64,000 nucleotides of DNA from Comamonas testosteroni (GCF_000761245.1 NZ_AWOR01000012.1:98780-162779); one strand, 5' to 3'. Shown: positions 1-9,968, numbered from the stretch's first letter. Program-made: numbers and translations. Notes: generated by a model from the letters alone, not told the origin.

Positions 1-254
1 CAGGCCTGGGCATCCCTGCCGAGCACGATTACATGCAGCGCTACTGCCAGCGCACCGGCATTGCCGATGTGGCCACGCTGCAGCGCGACTGGAACTTCTA
101 CCTGGCCTACAACATGTTCCGCATCGCGGCCATCCTGCAAGGCATTGCCAAGCGTGTCGAGGCCGGCACGGCCTCCAGCGCCCAGGCCAAGGCCTCGGGC
201 GACACCGCCCGCCCCATGGCCGAGCTGGCCTGGTCCTTCGCTCAGCGCGCCTGA
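1..254 (+). CDS. Phosphotransferase-family protein, C-terminal end only (5' end outside window)
   Basis: The reading frame is open from the window edge (first full codon at base 3) and ends at 254. About 83 residues remain, including the stretch RDWNFYLAYNMFRIAAILQG, which resembles the C-terminal helices of the aminoglycoside-phosphotransferase-like proteins that often precede acyl-CoA dehydrogenases of the ACAD10/11 type. The catalytic kinase part is not visible. The next gene starts 51 bases downstream on the same strand and is such a dehydrogenase, so the two probably form an operon for hydroxylated or unusual acyl-CoA breakdown. The family call rests on the tail and the neighbour only. 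Confidence 0.7.
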   Translation, partial: GLGIPAEHDYMQRYCQRTGIADVATLQRDWNFYLAYNMFRIAAILQGIAKRVEAGTASSAQAKASGDTARPMAELAWSFAQRA

Positions 255-305
255 CTTTCATCCACCACCACGCAATCAGACCGTCCCACAACAAAAGGAG
301 CACTC

Positions 306-1580
306 ATGGACTTCGACTACTCGCCCAAAACCAAGGACCTGCAGCAACGCCTGCTCAAGTTCATGGACGAACACATCTACCCGGCAGAAAAAGAATATGC
401 CGAGGAGATGCAGGCCAACACGGCCGCCGGCAAGCGCTGGACGCCGCTGCAAACCATTGAAAAGCTCAAGCCCAAGGCCCAGGCCGCGGGCCTGTGGAAT
501 CTGTTCCTGCCCGTGGACAGCGCCGAAGCCTCGGGCTACCACGGCGCGGGCCTAACCAATCAGGAATACGCACCGCTGGCCGAGATCATGGGCCGCGTGC
601 CATGGGCTTCCGAAGTCTTCAACTGCTCCGCGCCGGATACCGGCAATATGGAGACCATTGCCCGCTACGGCAGTGCCGAGCTCAAGCAGCGCTGGCTCAA
701 ACCCCTGCTGGAAGGCAAGATCCGCTCGGCCTTCGCCATGACCGAGCCCGAAGTCGCCTCCTCCGACGCCACCAATATCTGCACCCGTATCGAGCGCCAG
801 GGCGACGAATACGTGATCAACGGCCACAAGTGGTGGATCTCGGGTGCAGGCGATCCTCGCTGCCAGGTCTTCATCACCATGGGCAAGACCGACCCGGAAG
901 CGGCCAAGCATTCGCAGCAGAGCATGATCATCATCCCGGCCGATGCCAAGGGCATCCGCATCGCGCGTCCGCTGAATGTGATGGGCTATGACGATGCACC
1001 CCACGGCCATATGGAGATGTATTTCGAGAACGTGCGCGTTCCCGTCGGCAATATCTTGCTGGGCGAAGGGCGCGGCTTCGAGATCGCCCAGGGCCGCCTC
1101 GGCCCGGGCCGCATTCACCACTGCATGCGCCTGATCGGCCTAGCCGAGCGTGCGTTGGAGCTGATGTGCAAGCGCGCCAGCAGCCGCGTGGCCTTCGGCA
1201 AGAGCGTGGCCCAGCAGACCGTGACGCAGGAGCGCATTGCCGAAGCGCGCTGCAAGATCGACATGGCGCGCCTGCTCACGCTCAAGGCCGCCTGGCTGAT
1301 GGACGTGGCCGGCAACAAGGTGGCCAGGACCGAGATCGCAATGATCAAGGTCGTGGCCCCCAGCATGGCCTGTCAGGTCATCGACTGGGCCATGCAGGTG
1401 CATGGCGGCGGCGGCATGTGCGATGACTTCCCGCTGGCCTATGCCTATGCCGCAGCACGCACGCTGCGCTTTGCCGACGGCCCCGACGAGGTGCACCGCA
1501 ACGCGATTGCCAAGTGGGAGCTGGGCAAATACGGCAGCTACGGCAAGAACGCCGAAGTGCCCATCACGCGCGGCGGCTGA
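306..1580 (+). CDS. Acyl-CoA dehydrogenase family protein (ACAD10/11-like)
   Basis: A 424-residue flavoprotein expected to oxidise an acyl-CoA thioester to the 2-enoyl-CoA and pass electrons to ETF. Visible landmarks are [16 protein letters not shown] around residue 140 (FAD-binding segment), [14 protein letters not shown] near 175, and the C-terminal [16 protein letters not shown] and [19 protein letters not shown], typical of the ACAD10/11 group. The start has a strong ribosome site (AAAAGGAGCACTC before ATG). Length is normal for the family. It follows the phosphotransferase tail and is closed by the hairpin at 1626-1663. The exact acyl substrate cannot be read from sequence. Confidence 0.92.
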   Translation: MDFDYSPKTKDLQQRLLKFMDEHIYPAEKEYAEEMQANTAAGKRWTPLQTIEKLKPKAQAAGLWNLFLPVDSAEASGYHGAGLTNQEYAPLAEIMGRVPWASEVFNCSAPDTGNMETIARYGSAELKQRWLKPLLEGKIRSAFAMTEPEVASSDATNICTRIERQGDEYVINGHKWWISGAGDPRCQVFITMGKTDPEAAKHSQQSMIIIPADAKGIRIARPLNVMGYDDAPHGHMEMYFENVRVPVGNILLGEGRGFEIAQGRLGPGRIHHCMRLIGLAERALELMCKRASSRVAFGKSVAQQTVTQERIAEARCKIDMARLLTLKAAWLMDVAGNKVARTEIAMIKVVAPSMACQVIDWAMQVHGGGGMCDDFPLAYAYAAARTLRFADGPDEVHRNAIAKWELGKYGSYGKNAEVPITRGG

Positions 1581-1625
1581 TGTGGGTCAGCGGTAGCACA
1601 TCGCGCCGCTGCTGCTGCCCGGAAA

Positions 1626-1663
1626 CAAAAACACCCCGTCAGCCACGGCTGCGGGGTGTTTTT
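1626..1663 (+). terminator. Rho-independent terminator after the acyl-CoA dehydrogenase gene
   Basis: AACACCCCG and CGGGGTGTT form a 9-bp stem followed by a run of T. It lies 45 bases after the stop codon. The following bases to 1838 are AT-rich and hold no gene that I can see. Confidence 0.85.
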
Positions 1664-1838
1664 GCTTCGAAGGCAGATTTATTATCTACTATTAAAAAAG
1701 AAGCTTATAACGCCCTATATAAAACGATTTCAGATACAAAACATATTGAAATTCAATGAATACAAGCGATAAGCGCTTCCCAATCAATAGCATCATGGCT
1801 AGCGGCACCGGGCCCGGCACCGCGCGCCCGTACCGGGC

Positions 1839-3617
1839 TTAGAAACTCTCCCACTCGCCATCGTCTGCCGTCGCGGCCTTTTGCGGCTGGGGCGCTGCTG
1901 CGCTTTTCGCCGGGCTCAGCACCGGATGCTTGCCCGCAGCCGACATTGCGGGGCGCTTGAGCGCAGTCGACTGGGCCCTGACCGGAGCCGAGACCTTGAT
2001 GGCGGCCCTGGCAGGCGCGGGCTTGAACGTGGCTGGCGCCAGGGCCGGCGCGGCCTGCAGGCCGGACTGGGCGGCAAGCTTGAAGAAGCTCACCGTCTCG
2101 GCCAGCGCAGCGGCCTGGCCGCGCAGCGCGTCGGTCGCCGCTGCGGCCTCCTCCACCAGAGCCGCGTTCTGCTGGGTCATCTGATCCATCTGCGTCACGG
2201 CCTGTGTGACCTGCTCGATGCCCGATGTCTGCTGGTGGCTGGCCACCGAGATCTCGCCCATGATGTCGGTGACGCGGCGCACGCTCATCACGATCTCTTC
2301 CATGGTCTTGCCGGCCTCATCGACCTGGGTGCTGCCTTCCTGCACCTTGCTCACGGAGTCGTCGATCAGCTGCTTGATCTGCTTGGCCGCCTCGGCCGAG
2401 CGCTGGGCCAGGGTGCGCACTTCGGAGGCCACCACGGCAAAGCCACGGCCTTGGTCGCCCGCACGGGCCGCTTCCACCGCCGCGTTGAGGGCCAGAATAT
2501 TGGTCTGGAAGGCGATGGAGTCGATCACGCCGATGATGTCCACGATCTTGCGCGAGGACTCGTTGATGGCCGACATGGTCTGCACCACCTGGGCCACCGT
2601 GGCACCACCGCGCACGGCTACCTGAGACGCGGCAGAGGCCATCTGATTGGCCTGTTGGGCATTGCCGGCGTTCTGCTGCACGGTGGCCGTCAGCTCCTCC
2701 ATGGAGGCTGCCGTTTGTTCCAGCGAGCTGGCCTGCTCTTCGGTGCGCGAGGACAGATCCTGGTTGCCGCTGGCAATCTGGCTGCTGGCCGAGGCAATCG
2801 AGTCCGTGCCCTGGCGCACCTGACCCACGATGCGCTGCAAGCTTGTGTTCATGTCCCTGAGCGCCTGCAGCAGCTGGCCCACCTCATCACGGCTTTGCAC
2901 GGTGATGCTGGCACTCAGATCGCCAGCAGCCACGGACTGCGCCAGTTGAACGGCCGACTGCAAAGGACGCGAGATGGAGCGTGCGATCAGCACCGCCAGC
3001 GCCACGCCGATGACGATGGAGCCCAGCAGCAGCGCCATCACCCACCAGCGGGCAGCGGCATACAGGTCGTCGCCGGCCTGGTTGGTTTCCTCGGTTGCCT
3101 GATGGTTGATCTCGCTGAGCGCATCCAGACGTGTGTTGATGCTGCGGCTGATCTTGAGAGAGTCGCCGCGCAAGATTTCGCTGGCGTCATCGTTGAGCAG
3201 CTGGTGCGACAGATCCACCACCTTGGCCGTCTGCACGGCATAGGCCTTGAGCTCCTCGCCGATTTCTGCCAGCATGGCTCGTTCCTTGTCGGTTCTCACG
3301 TACTTGGCATACGACTGCTGGTTCTGGACCAGCTCGTCCCAGAGCTTGGGCATGCTCTTGTCATAGACCGCCATTTCCTCGGACGACTGGGCCATCACAT
3401 GCTGCATGGTCTGCGAGCGATAGCGCTGCAGCTGGTAACGCATGTCCTGCAGGTTTCGGGCCGCCGGCAGCCACTGGCGCGCCAGATCGGTGGCCGTGGC
3501 ATTGACACGCTCCATCTGGACCAGGCCGTACAGGCCCGATACCGCACTGATCAGCAGGATCAGCACAAAAGACACCAGCAGCTTGTTAGCCAGCTTGAGG
3601 TTGCGAAAGAAGTTCAT
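1839..3617 (-). CDS. Methyl-accepting chemotaxis protein
   Basis: I choose the start at 3617 (MNFFRNLKLANKLLVSFVL), giving 592 residues; an upstream in-frame ATG at 3704 would add a non-conserved tail. Order: first transmembrane helix at about 10-30, a periplasmic four-helix-bundle sensor region, second helix near 187-208 (WWVMALLLGSIVIGVALAVL), HAMP, then a long cytoplasmic signalling domain with the conserved hairpin tip (IDSIAFQTNILALNAAVEAA). The protein ends in an Ala/Pro-rich linker and EWESF, which resembles the NWETF-type pentapeptide that tethers CheR and CheB. The ligand is unknown. It stands alone, with no che genes nearby in the window. Confidence 0.93.
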   Translation of the reverse strand: MNFFRNLKLANKLLVSFVLILLISAVSGLYGLVQMERVNATATDLARQWLPAARNLQDMRYQLQRYRSQTMQHVMAQSSEEMAVYDKSMPKLWDELVQNQQSYAKYVRTDKERAMLAEIGEELKAYAVQTAKVVDLSHQLLNDDASEILRGDSLKISRSINTRLDALSEINHQATEETNQAGDDLYAAARWWVMALLLGSIVIGVALAVLIARSISRPLQSAVQLAQSVAAGDLSASITVQSRDEVGQLLQALRDMNTSLQRIVGQVRQGTDSIASASSQIASGNQDLSSRTEEQASSLEQTAASMEELTATVQQNAGNAQQANQMASAASQVAVRGGATVAQVVQTMSAINESSRKIVDIIGVIDSIAFQTNILALNAAVEAARAGDQGRGFAVVASEVRTLAQRSAEAAKQIKQLIDDSVSKVQEGSTQVDEAGKTMEEIVMSVRRVTDIMGEISVASHQQTSGIEQVTQAVTQMDQMTQQNAALVEEAAAATDALRGQAAALAETVSFFKLAAQSGLQAAPALAPATFKPAPARAAIKVSAPVRAQSTALKRPAMSAAGKHPVLSPAKSAAAPQPQKAATADDGEWESF

Positions 3618-3914
3618 GGGGGAATTGGGCGCCTGGGCGACCTGCAAGGTCTGGCACCTGCGAGATGGGGGATAGGGGAAACAGCCTGAAAAGCGCGTAC
3701 ACACTGCGCGCGCCTGCGAATTCTATGCAGTATTTGTTACTTCGAGTAACGGCATCCATGAATAAAACCGATGGGGGCATCAGGGGCATAGCTGGGCTCA
3801 AAAAGACACCCTGATGAAGCACTCAAAAACCCTGTCGAAGGCCATTGCATCCTTACGGCCGTCCGGCATGAGAAAATCAGCCCTTATTTATCAGCAAGAA
3901 CAAACGGATTCACC

Positions 3915-5019
3915 ATGGAAGCAGAACGCGTCAACTCTATCGGCAACACCCTCCAAGATCTGGCCGAGCGCACGGCAGATCTCCGGAGGTATCTTTGACT
4001 ACGATGCCAAGTACGAACGCCTGCGCACGGTAAACGCCTCGCTGGAAGACCCTGCCGTCTGGAACGACCCCAAGAAGGCACAGGAGCTGGGCAAGGAAAA
4101 GAAGTCGCTCGACTCTGTCGTGCTGACTCTGGAGAAGCTCACCACCGAGCTGGCCGACAACTCCGAGCTGTTCGAGATGAGCAAGGAAGAAGGCGATGAT
4201 GCCGGCCTTGAAACCATCGAAGCCGAAACCGCCAAGCTCAAGCCGCTGATCGAGGAGCTCGAGTTCCGCCGCATGTTCGGCGGCGAAGCCGATCCGCTCA
4301 ACTGCTTCATCGACATCCAGGCCGGCGCCGGCGGCACCGAAGCCTGCGACTGGGCCAGCATGCTGCTGCGCCAGTACCTGAAGTACGCCGAACGCAAGGG
4401 CTTCAAGGCCACCGTGGAAGAAGAGACTCCGGGCGACGTAGCCGGCATCAAGAGCGCAACCATCAAGGTCGAAGGCGAGTATGCCTATGGCCTGCTGCGC
4501 ACCGAAACCGGCGTGCACCGCCTGGTGCGCAAGTCGCCCTTCGACAGCTCGGGCGGCCGTCACACCAGCTTTTCCTCGCTATTCGTCTACCCCGAGATCG
4601 ATGACTCCATCGAGATCAACATCAATCCGTCCGACGTGCGTACGGACACCTATCGCGCTTCCGGCGCGGGTGGTCAGCACATCAACAAGACCGACTCTGC
4701 CGTGCGCCTGACCCACATCCCCACGGGCATCGTGGTGCAGTGCCAGGACGGTCGCTCGCAGCATAGCAACCGTGACGTGGCATGGCAGCGCCTGCGCTCC
4801 AGGCTGTACGACTTCGAGATGCGCAAGCGCATGGAAGAACAGCAAAAGCTCGAGGACACCAAGACCGATGTGGGCTGGGGTCACCAGATCCGCTCCTATG
4901 TGCTGGACAACAGCCGCATCAAGGACTTGCGCACCAACGTCGAAGTCTCGGCCACCCAGAAGGTGCTGGACGGCGATCTGGATGTGTTTATCGAAGCCTC
5001 GCTCAAGCAAGGCCTCTGA
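3915..5019 (+). CDS. prfB: Peptide chain release factor 2, expressed by programmed +1 frameshift
   Basis: RF2 recognises UGA and UAA stops and triggers peptide release on the ribosome. The true start is ATG 3915. Codons run to CTT at 3993-3995, meet an in-frame TGA at 3996-3998, and the remaining 340 residues continue in the +1 frame from 3997, for 367 residues in all, matching the family length. The tripeptide SPF (codon recognition) and the GGQ motif ([19 protein letters not shown], peptidyl-transferase centre) are both intact. A plain open frame starting at 3814 would give a wrong N-terminus. pepN follows after 18 bases. Confidence 0.97.
3981..3999 (+). promoter_or_regulatory. RF2 autoregulatory frameshift site
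   Basis: The classical arrangement is visible: an internal Shine-Dalgarno-like CGGAGG a few bases upstream of the slippery CTT followed by TGA C. Low RF2 lets the ribosome pause at UGA and shift +1; high RF2 terminates translation there. This is established for prfB in most bacteria, and every element is seen here. Confidence 0.95.
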
Positions 5020-5037
5020 TCCTAGAAAGGAATCGAT

Positions 5038-7740
5038 ATGCTGCAACTGCGTGACGGGCAAGCCCCGGCCGCCGCCATTTACCGTGCCGACTACGAGGCT
5101 CCGGCCTGGTGGATCGACACGGTGGATCTGACTTTTGATCTGGACCCGGCCAAGACGCGCGTACTCAGCAAGATGCGCGTGCGCCGCAACCCCGAGGTGC
5201 CGGCACAGGCGCTGCGCCTGGACGGCGACGAGCTGAATCTGGCGCGGGTGATGGTCAACGGCGGAGGTACCTCCTTCAAGATGGACGGCGACCAGCTGGT
5301 GCTGGAGAACCTGCCCGAGGGCAACGAGCCCGTGGAGCTGGAGATCTTCACCACCTGCGCCCCCATCAAGAACACCAAGCTCATGGGCTTGTATGTGAGC
5401 GAGGACACATTCTTCACGCAGTGCGAGGCAGAAGGTTTCCGCCGCATCACCTACTTCCTGGACCGCCCCGACGTGATGGCCATGTACACCGTCACGCTGC
5501 GCGCCAGCAAGGCCCAGTATCCGGTGCTGCTGTCCAACGGCAATCTGGTGGAGTCCGGTGACCTAGAAGACGGCCGCCACTTTGCCAAGTGGGTCGATCC
5601 GCACAAAAAGCCCAGCTATCTGTTTGCGCTGGTGGCCGGCAATCTGGTGGCCCGCGAGCAGAAGATCAAGAGCCGTGCCGGCCGCGACCACCTGCTGCAG
5701 GTCTTTGTGCGCCCCGGCGACCTCGAAAAGACCGAGCACGCCATGAACTCCCTCATGCACTCCGTTGCATGGGACGAGGCACGCTTTGGCCTGAGCCTGG
5801 ACCTGGACCGCTTCATGATCGTCGCCACCAGCGACTTCAACATGGGCGCCATGGAGAACAAGGGCCTGAACATCTTCAATACCAAGTATGTTCTGGCCAG
5901 CCAGGCCACGGCCACCGACACCGATTACGCCAATATCGAGTCCGTCGTCGGACACGAATACTTCCATAACTGGACGGGTGACCGCGTCACATGCCGTGAC
6001 TGGTTCCAGCTCAGCCTCAAGGAAGGCCTGACGGTGTTCCGCGATCAGGAGTTCAGCATGGACATGGCGGGCACGGCTTCGGCCCGTGCCGTCAAGCGCA
6101 TCGACGATGTGCGCGTGCTGCGCACCGTGCAGTTTCCCGAGGATGCCGGCCCCATGGCTCACCCCGTGCGCCCCGACAGCTATATCGAGATCAACAACTT
6201 CTACACGGTCACGATCTACGAAAAAGGCGCGGAAGTCGTACGCATGCAGCACAACCTGGTCGGCCGCGAAGGCTTTGCCAAGGGCATGAAGCTGTACTTC
6301 GAGCGTCATGACGGTCAGGCCGTGACCTGCGATGACTTCTCGCAAGCCATTGCCGACGCCAACCCGGGCTCTGCTCTGGCCCAGCATCTGCAGCAATTCC
6401 GCCGCTGGTACAGCCAGGCCGGCACGCCTGTGCTCAAGGCCGTGGGCCAGTACGATGCCGACGCCCGGACCTATACGCTGACGCTGTCGCAAAGCTGCGC
6501 GCCCACCGTGGGTCAGGCCGAAAAACTGCCGTTCGTCATTCCCGTGCAAATGGGTCTGCTCACCGCCAGCGGCCAGCCCATCGCCCTGCAACTGCAAGGT
6601 GAAGAGACGGCCCAGGCAGTCACCAGCCGCATGCTGGTGCTGACCGAAGCCGAGCAGAGCTTTGTCTTCAGCAATGTGAGCGAAGCCCCCGTGCCTTCGC
6701 TGCTGCGCACCTTCAGCGCGCCCGTGGTGCTGGAGCATGAATTCAGCGATACCGATCTGCTGACCCTGCTGGCCCATGACAGCGACCCGTTCAACCAATG
6801 GGAAGCCAGCCAGCGTCTGGGGCTGCGTTACGCACTGAAGGCGATCGCTGCCAGCGGCGAAGCCAGTGCCGAAATCCTGCCGGCGGACTTCATCGAAGCC
6901 ATGCGCCGCGTGCTGCGCGACGACAAGCTGGACGCGGCGTTCAAGGACCTGGTGCTCACACTGCCGTCCGAGAGCTATATCGCCGAGCAGTTGGCCGAGG
7001 TCGATCCGCAGCGCGTTCATGCCGTGCGCGAAGCCATGATCTTGCAACTGGCGACCGCCCTGCAGCCCGAGTGGGAAGCCGCCTGGGAGGCCAACCGCGA
7101 CACCGGCGCCTATCGCCCCGACCATGTCAGCGCCGGCCGCCGCGCGCTGGCCGGCCGCGCCCTGTCCATGCTGTGCCTGCATGCCGCTCAAACTGGCGAC
7201 ACGGTCTGGCCCGGCAAGGCCTACCAGCGCTGCAAGGACGCAGGCAATATGACGGACCGCATGGCCGCCCTCTCCGCCCTGATCTACAGCGCCAGCCCCC
7301 TGGCCGAGCAGGCACTGCAGCGCTTTCACGCGCTGTTCAAGCAAGATGCGCTGGTGCTGGACAAATGGTTTGCGCTGCAGGCTGCCGCCAGCGACCGCGG
7401 CGGTGACGTGCTGCCCGCCGTCAAGGCGCTGATGAAGCATGCCGACTTCCAGATCAAGAACCCCAACCGCGCACGCAGCCTGATCTTCAGCTACTGCAAC
7501 AATGCCGGCGCCTTCCACCGCGCCGATGCGGCGGGCTATGTGTTCTGGGCCGATCGCGTGATCGAGATCGACGGCATCAACCCTCAGGTGGCATCCCGTC
7601 TGGCCCGGGTGATGGATCGCTGGAAAAAGCTGGCCGAGCCCTACCGCTCTGCAGCCCGCGAAGCCATCGCCCGTGTGGCTGCCAAGCCCGATCTGTCCAA
7701 CGACGTGCGCGAGGTCATCACCCGCGCCCTGGCGGACTGA
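5038..7740 (+). CDS. pepN: Aminopeptidase N (M1 family zinc metallopeptidase)
   Basis: A 900-residue cytoplasmic enzyme that removes N-terminal residues from peptides. The exopeptidase signature GAMENKG is near residue 270. The zinc site HEYFHNWTG near 305 is followed by the third ligand Glu in LKEGLTVFRDQEF. The C-terminal half is the all-helical domain of the E. coli PepN type, and the length agrees. A ribosome site (AGAAAGGAATCGAT) precedes the ATG. The stop codon overlaps the start of the next gene (TGATG), so the downstream protein is probably translationally coupled. Confidence 0.96.
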   Translation: MLQLRDGQAPAAAIYRADYEAPAWWIDTVDLTFDLDPAKTRVLSKMRVRRNPEVPAQALRLDGDELNLARVMVNGGGTSFKMDGDQLVLENLPEGNEPVELEIFTTCAPIKNTKLMGLYVSEDTFFTQCEAEGFRRITYFLDRPDVMAMYTVTLRASKAQYPVLLSNGNLVESGDLEDGRHFAKWVDPHKKPSYLFALVAGNLVAREQKIKSRAGRDHLLQVFVRPGDLEKTEHAMNSLMHSVAWDEARFGLSLDLDRFMIVATSDFNMGAMENKGLNIFNTKYVLASQATATDTDYANIESVVGHEYFHNWTGDRVTCRDWFQLSLKEGLTVFRDQEFSMDMAGTASARAVKRIDDVRVLRTVQFPEDAGPMAHPVRPDSYIEINNFYTVTIYEKGAEVVRMQHNLVGREGFAKGMKLYFERHDGQAVTCDDFSQAIADANPGSALAQHLQQFRRWYSQAGTPVLKAVGQYDADARTYTLTLSQSCAPTVGQAEKLPFVIPVQMGLLTASGQPIALQLQGEETAQAVTSRMLVLTEAEQSFVFSNVSEAPVPSLLRTFSAPVVLEHEFSDTDLLTLLAHDSDPFNQWEASQRLGLRYALKAIAASGEASAEILPADFIEAMRRVLRDDKLDAAFKDLVLTLPSESYIAEQLAEVDPQRVHAVREAMILQLATALQPEWEAAWEANRDTGAYRPDHVSAGRRALAGRALSMLCLHAAQTGDTVWPGKAYQRCKDAGNMTDRMAALSALIYSASPLAEQALQRFHALFKQDALVLDKWFALQAAASDRGGDVLPAVKALMKHADFQIKNPNRARSLIFSYCNNAGAFHRADAAGYVFWADRVIEIDGINPQVASRLARVMDRWKKLAEPYRSAAREAIARVAAKPDLSNDVREVITRALAD

Positions 7741-8735
7741 TGGGCCTGAGCATGCTTGCCCGACACGCGGCTCGGGGCGTGAAGGCCCTTGCCGTCGCTG
7801 CGGCAAGCATGTCGCTGAGCACTCAGGCTGCAAAGCCTGATGTGGGATTCGAAGCCCGTTTTGCACCCCTCTATGCCACTGTCTTCAGCGAAGGCGGCAG
7901 CTTCAGCGGACGCGCCATGAGTGCCGATCTGCAGGCGCTGGAGCCGCTGTTGAAAAAGCCGGGGTTCGCTGCACGCGACATCTTCCGGCTCTACTACACA
8001 CAGGCCAGCGTCTACGCCCGCCGCAGCATGCCCAAAGAGGCAGCCGAAGCAACGCAGACGGCACTGACGGCTTTGTCCGGCACCCAGGAGCCGGAGCTGT
8101 CATACGCTCATTTTTTCCTGCGCTACTCAAGCATCCGCTGGCTGGCGGAGGCAGGGCAGCATGAAGCGGCACTCAAGCGGGTCAAAGCCTTTCAGGCTCA
8201 ATACCCGTTGCCGCAGATTGCCGGCCTGCCCGCCGAGATGCGCTGGGATGAAAGCGTGAAGCCTGTACGGGCTCTGGATTTTCCGAGCCAGATGCAGATT
8301 CTCGGCGTCTATGAGGACGAAGGCTATCTGCTGCATGAGCTGGGGCGATTTCGCGAGGCCAGACAGGCCAACGAGCGGCTGCTGCCCGTGGCACGTGAGC
8401 GCCTCAAAGCCATGGGCAAGCTGCAGCAAATACGCGGTGTGCTCACCAATATTGCGCAAAATTGCTATGAGCTGGGCGACCTGAAGCAGGCTGGCGCCTA
8501 TCTTCAGGAGCGTCTGCAGATTGCGCAGGCGGCGCAAGACCATGCCACCGTCTACGACAGCTATTTCCAGCTCATGGTCCTTGCCCATGAGCAAAAGCAG
8601 GAACCGCAGGCCCGCCAATGGCTGGCCCGCTATGAACAATACGCGCTGAACCAGAAAGACAGCCAGCAGCAAACCCGCGCCAGGGAGCTGCTGACAGAAC
8701 TGGAACAACGCAATGCAGGGCGTCCTGGCAAGTGA
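7740..8735 (+). CDS. Exported TPR-like helical-repeat protein of unknown function
   Basis: 331 residues. The N-terminus (MLARHAARGVKALAVAAASM then SLSTQAAKPD) looks like a cleavable signal peptide, with a second possible Met at residue 5. The rest consists of amphipathic helix pairs rich in Ala, Leu, Glu and Arg, with recurring patterns such as LGRFREARQANERLLPVARE and LGDLKQAGAYLQERLQIAQA that look like tetratricopeptide repeats. It overlaps the pepN stop by one base and lies 61 bases before fbp, so it shares their transcription unit. I do not recognise a named family. A scaffold or periplasmic assembly role is only an inference from the repeats. Confidence 0.75.
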   Translation: MGLSMLARHAARGVKALAVAAASMSLSTQAAKPDVGFEARFAPLYATVFSEGGSFSGRAMSADLQALEPLLKKPGFAARDIFRLYYTQASVYARRSMPKEAAEATQTALTALSGTQEPELSYAHFFLRYSSIRWLAEAGQHEAALKRVKAFQAQYPLPQIAGLPAEMRWDESVKPVRALDFPSQMQILGVYEDEGYLLHELGRFREARQANERLLPVARERLKAMGKLQQIRGVLTNIAQNCYELGDLKQAGAYLQERLQIAQAAQDHATVYDSYFQLMVLAHEQKQEPQARQWLARYEQYALNQKDSQQQTRARELLTELEQRNAGRPGK

Positions 8736-8796
8736 TCGTGCCCAGCCCTGCTCTCTGTCCATTTCAGATTTGCATCGAATTTCAAGGAGTTGAAAC

Positions 8797-9819
8797 ATGA
8801 AGAAAAACATCAGCCTGACCCGCTATCTAGTCGAGCAGCAACGTGTGGACGGGCTCATCCCCGGCCAGCTGCGCCTGCTGCTGGAAGTGGTGGCCCGCGC
8901 CTGCAAGCGCATCAGCTTTGCCGTGAACAAGGGCGAGCTCGGCGACGTCATGGGCACAGCCGGCAGCGAGAACGTGCAGGGCGAAGTGCAAAAGAAGCTG
9001 GACATCATCGCCAACGAAACCCTGATCGAAGCCAATGAGTGGGGCGGCCACTTGGCGGCCATGGCTTCGGAAGAAATGGAAGGCATCTATGTGGTGCCCA
9101 ACCGCTATCCCCAGGGCGAGTACCTGCTGATGTTCGACCCCCTGGATGGCTCGTCCAACATCGACATCAACATGTCCATCGGCACCATCTTCAGCGTGCT
9201 CAAGAAGCCCGAAGGCCACCCTGGCGTGCACGACAGCGACTTCATGCAGCCCGGCACCCAGCAAGTGGCTGCCGGCTACTGCATCTACGGCCCCCAGACC
9301 ACCCTGGTGCTGACCGTGGGCGACGGCGTCTCCATGTTCACGCTGGACCGCGAGCAAGGCTCGTTCGTGCTCATCGAGGAAAACGTCAAGATCCCCGAAG
9401 ACACCAAGGAGTTCGCCATCAACATGTCCAATATGCGCCACTGGGATGCCCCCGTGCAGCGCTACGTGGACGAATGTCTGGCTGGTGCAGACGGCCCGCG
9501 CGGCAAGAATTTCAACATGCGCTGGGTCGCGGCCATGGTGGCCGACGTCCACCGCATTCTGTGCCGCGGCGGCATCTTCATGTACCCCTGGGACAAGCGC
9601 GAGCCACAAAAGGCCGGCAAGCTGCGCCTGATGTACGAAGCCAATCCCATGAGCTGGCTGGTCGAGCAGGCCGGCGGCATGGCCACCAACGGCCGTCAGC
9701 GCATCCTGGACATTCAGCCAACGCAATTGCACGAGCGCGTGAGCGTCGTCCTCGGCTCCAAGAACGAAGTGGAACGCGTGACCAGCTACCACCTCGAGGC
9801 CGATGAAAAAGCGCTATAA
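8797..9819 (+). CDS. fbp: Fructose-1,6-bisphosphatase class I
   Basis: 340 residues. The enzyme hydrolyses fructose 1,6-bisphosphate to fructose 6-phosphate in gluconeogenesis and, in autotrophs, the Calvin cycle. The metal-binding signature [19 protein letters not shown] is at about residue 110-130. The sugar-phosphate region [20 protein letters not shown] is near 250-270, followed by [17 protein letters not shown]. The ribosome site TCAAGGAGTTGAAAC precedes the ATG. Length is typical. The tRNA-Thr promoter overlaps its last codons. Confidence 0.96.
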   Translation: MKKNISLTRYLVEQQRVDGLIPGQLRLLLEVVARACKRISFAVNKGELGDVMGTAGSENVQGEVQKKLDIIANETLIEANEWGGHLAAMASEEMEGIYVVPNRYPQGEYLLMFDPLDGSSNIDINMSIGTIFSVLKKPEGHPGVHDSDFMQPGTQQVAAGYCIYGPQTTLVLTVGDGVSMFTLDREQGSFVLIEENVKIPEDTKEFAINMSNMRHWDAPVQRYVDECLAGADGPRGKNFNMRWVAAMVADVHRILCRGGIFMYPWDKREPQKAGKLRLMYEANPMSWLVEQAGGMATNGRQRILDIQPTQLHERVSVVLGSKNEVERVTSYHLEADEKAL

Positions 9820-9820
9820 T
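9815..9820 (+). promoter_or_regulatory. -10 box of the tRNA-Thr promoter
   Basis: A perfect TATAAT overlaps the fbp stop codon and lies 12 bases before the tRNA 5' end, a normal distance for a stable-RNA promoter. No convincing -35 box is seen upstream. Confidence 0.55.
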
Positions 9821-9832
9821 CTATAGCTTAAT

Positions 9833-9908
9833 GCCGGTGTAGCTCAGTCGGTAGAGCAGCTCATTCGTAATGAGAAGGTCGGGTGTTCGATTCATCTCTC
9901 CGGCACCA
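9833..9908 (+). tRNA. tRNA-Thr (anticodon CGT), CCA encoded
   Basis: 76 bases fold as a cloverleaf. Acceptor GCCGGTG pairs with CTCCGGC with one T-T mismatch at pair 6-67. The D arm is GCTCAGTCGGTAGAGC, the anticodon arm CTCATTCGTAATGAG with CGT in the loop, the T loop TTCGATT, and the 3' end ACCA. It reads ACG codons. Its 3' end is duplicated at 49852-49873, so it served as an integration target. Confidence 0.95.
9887..9908 (+). repeat. Left attachment repeat (attL) in the tRNA-Thr 3' end
   Basis: 22 bases from TCGAT to the CCA end match 49852-49873 with a single T/C difference. Tyrosine integrases commonly recombine at the 3' end of tRNA genes, leaving exactly this kind of repeat at both island ends. 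Confidence 0.85.
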
Positions 9909-9920
9909 AGTAAACAAAGG

Positions 9921-9960
9921 AAAGCCCGCTATTCAAAAGATAGCGGGCTTTCTTCTTTTT
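9921..9960 (+). terminator. Rho-independent terminator just inside the island, after tRNA-Thr
   Basis: AAAGCCCGCTAT and ATAGCGGGCTTT form a 12-bp stem with a 7-base loop, followed by TCTTCTTTTTT. Being on the island side of attL, it probably replaced the original tRNA terminator, which may now be the hairpin at 49883-49915. Confidence 0.9.
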
Positions 9961-9968
9961 TGCACCGT

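Noticed and set aside
1881..3689. A 602-codon open frame on the + strand opposite the chemoreceptor
   Set aside because: It is the antisense of a clear chemoreceptor gene, His/Arg/Gly-rich as expected for a shadow in GC-rich DNA.
3814..3914. Upstream extension of the release-factor frame to ATG 3814
   Set aside because: It is in the post-shift frame and replaces the conserved RF2 N-terminus encoded from 3915; the frameshift site explains the discontinuity.
5563..7866. A 767-codon open frame opposite pepN
   Set aside because: Antisense shadow of an intact aminopeptidase with all catalytic motifs on the other strand.
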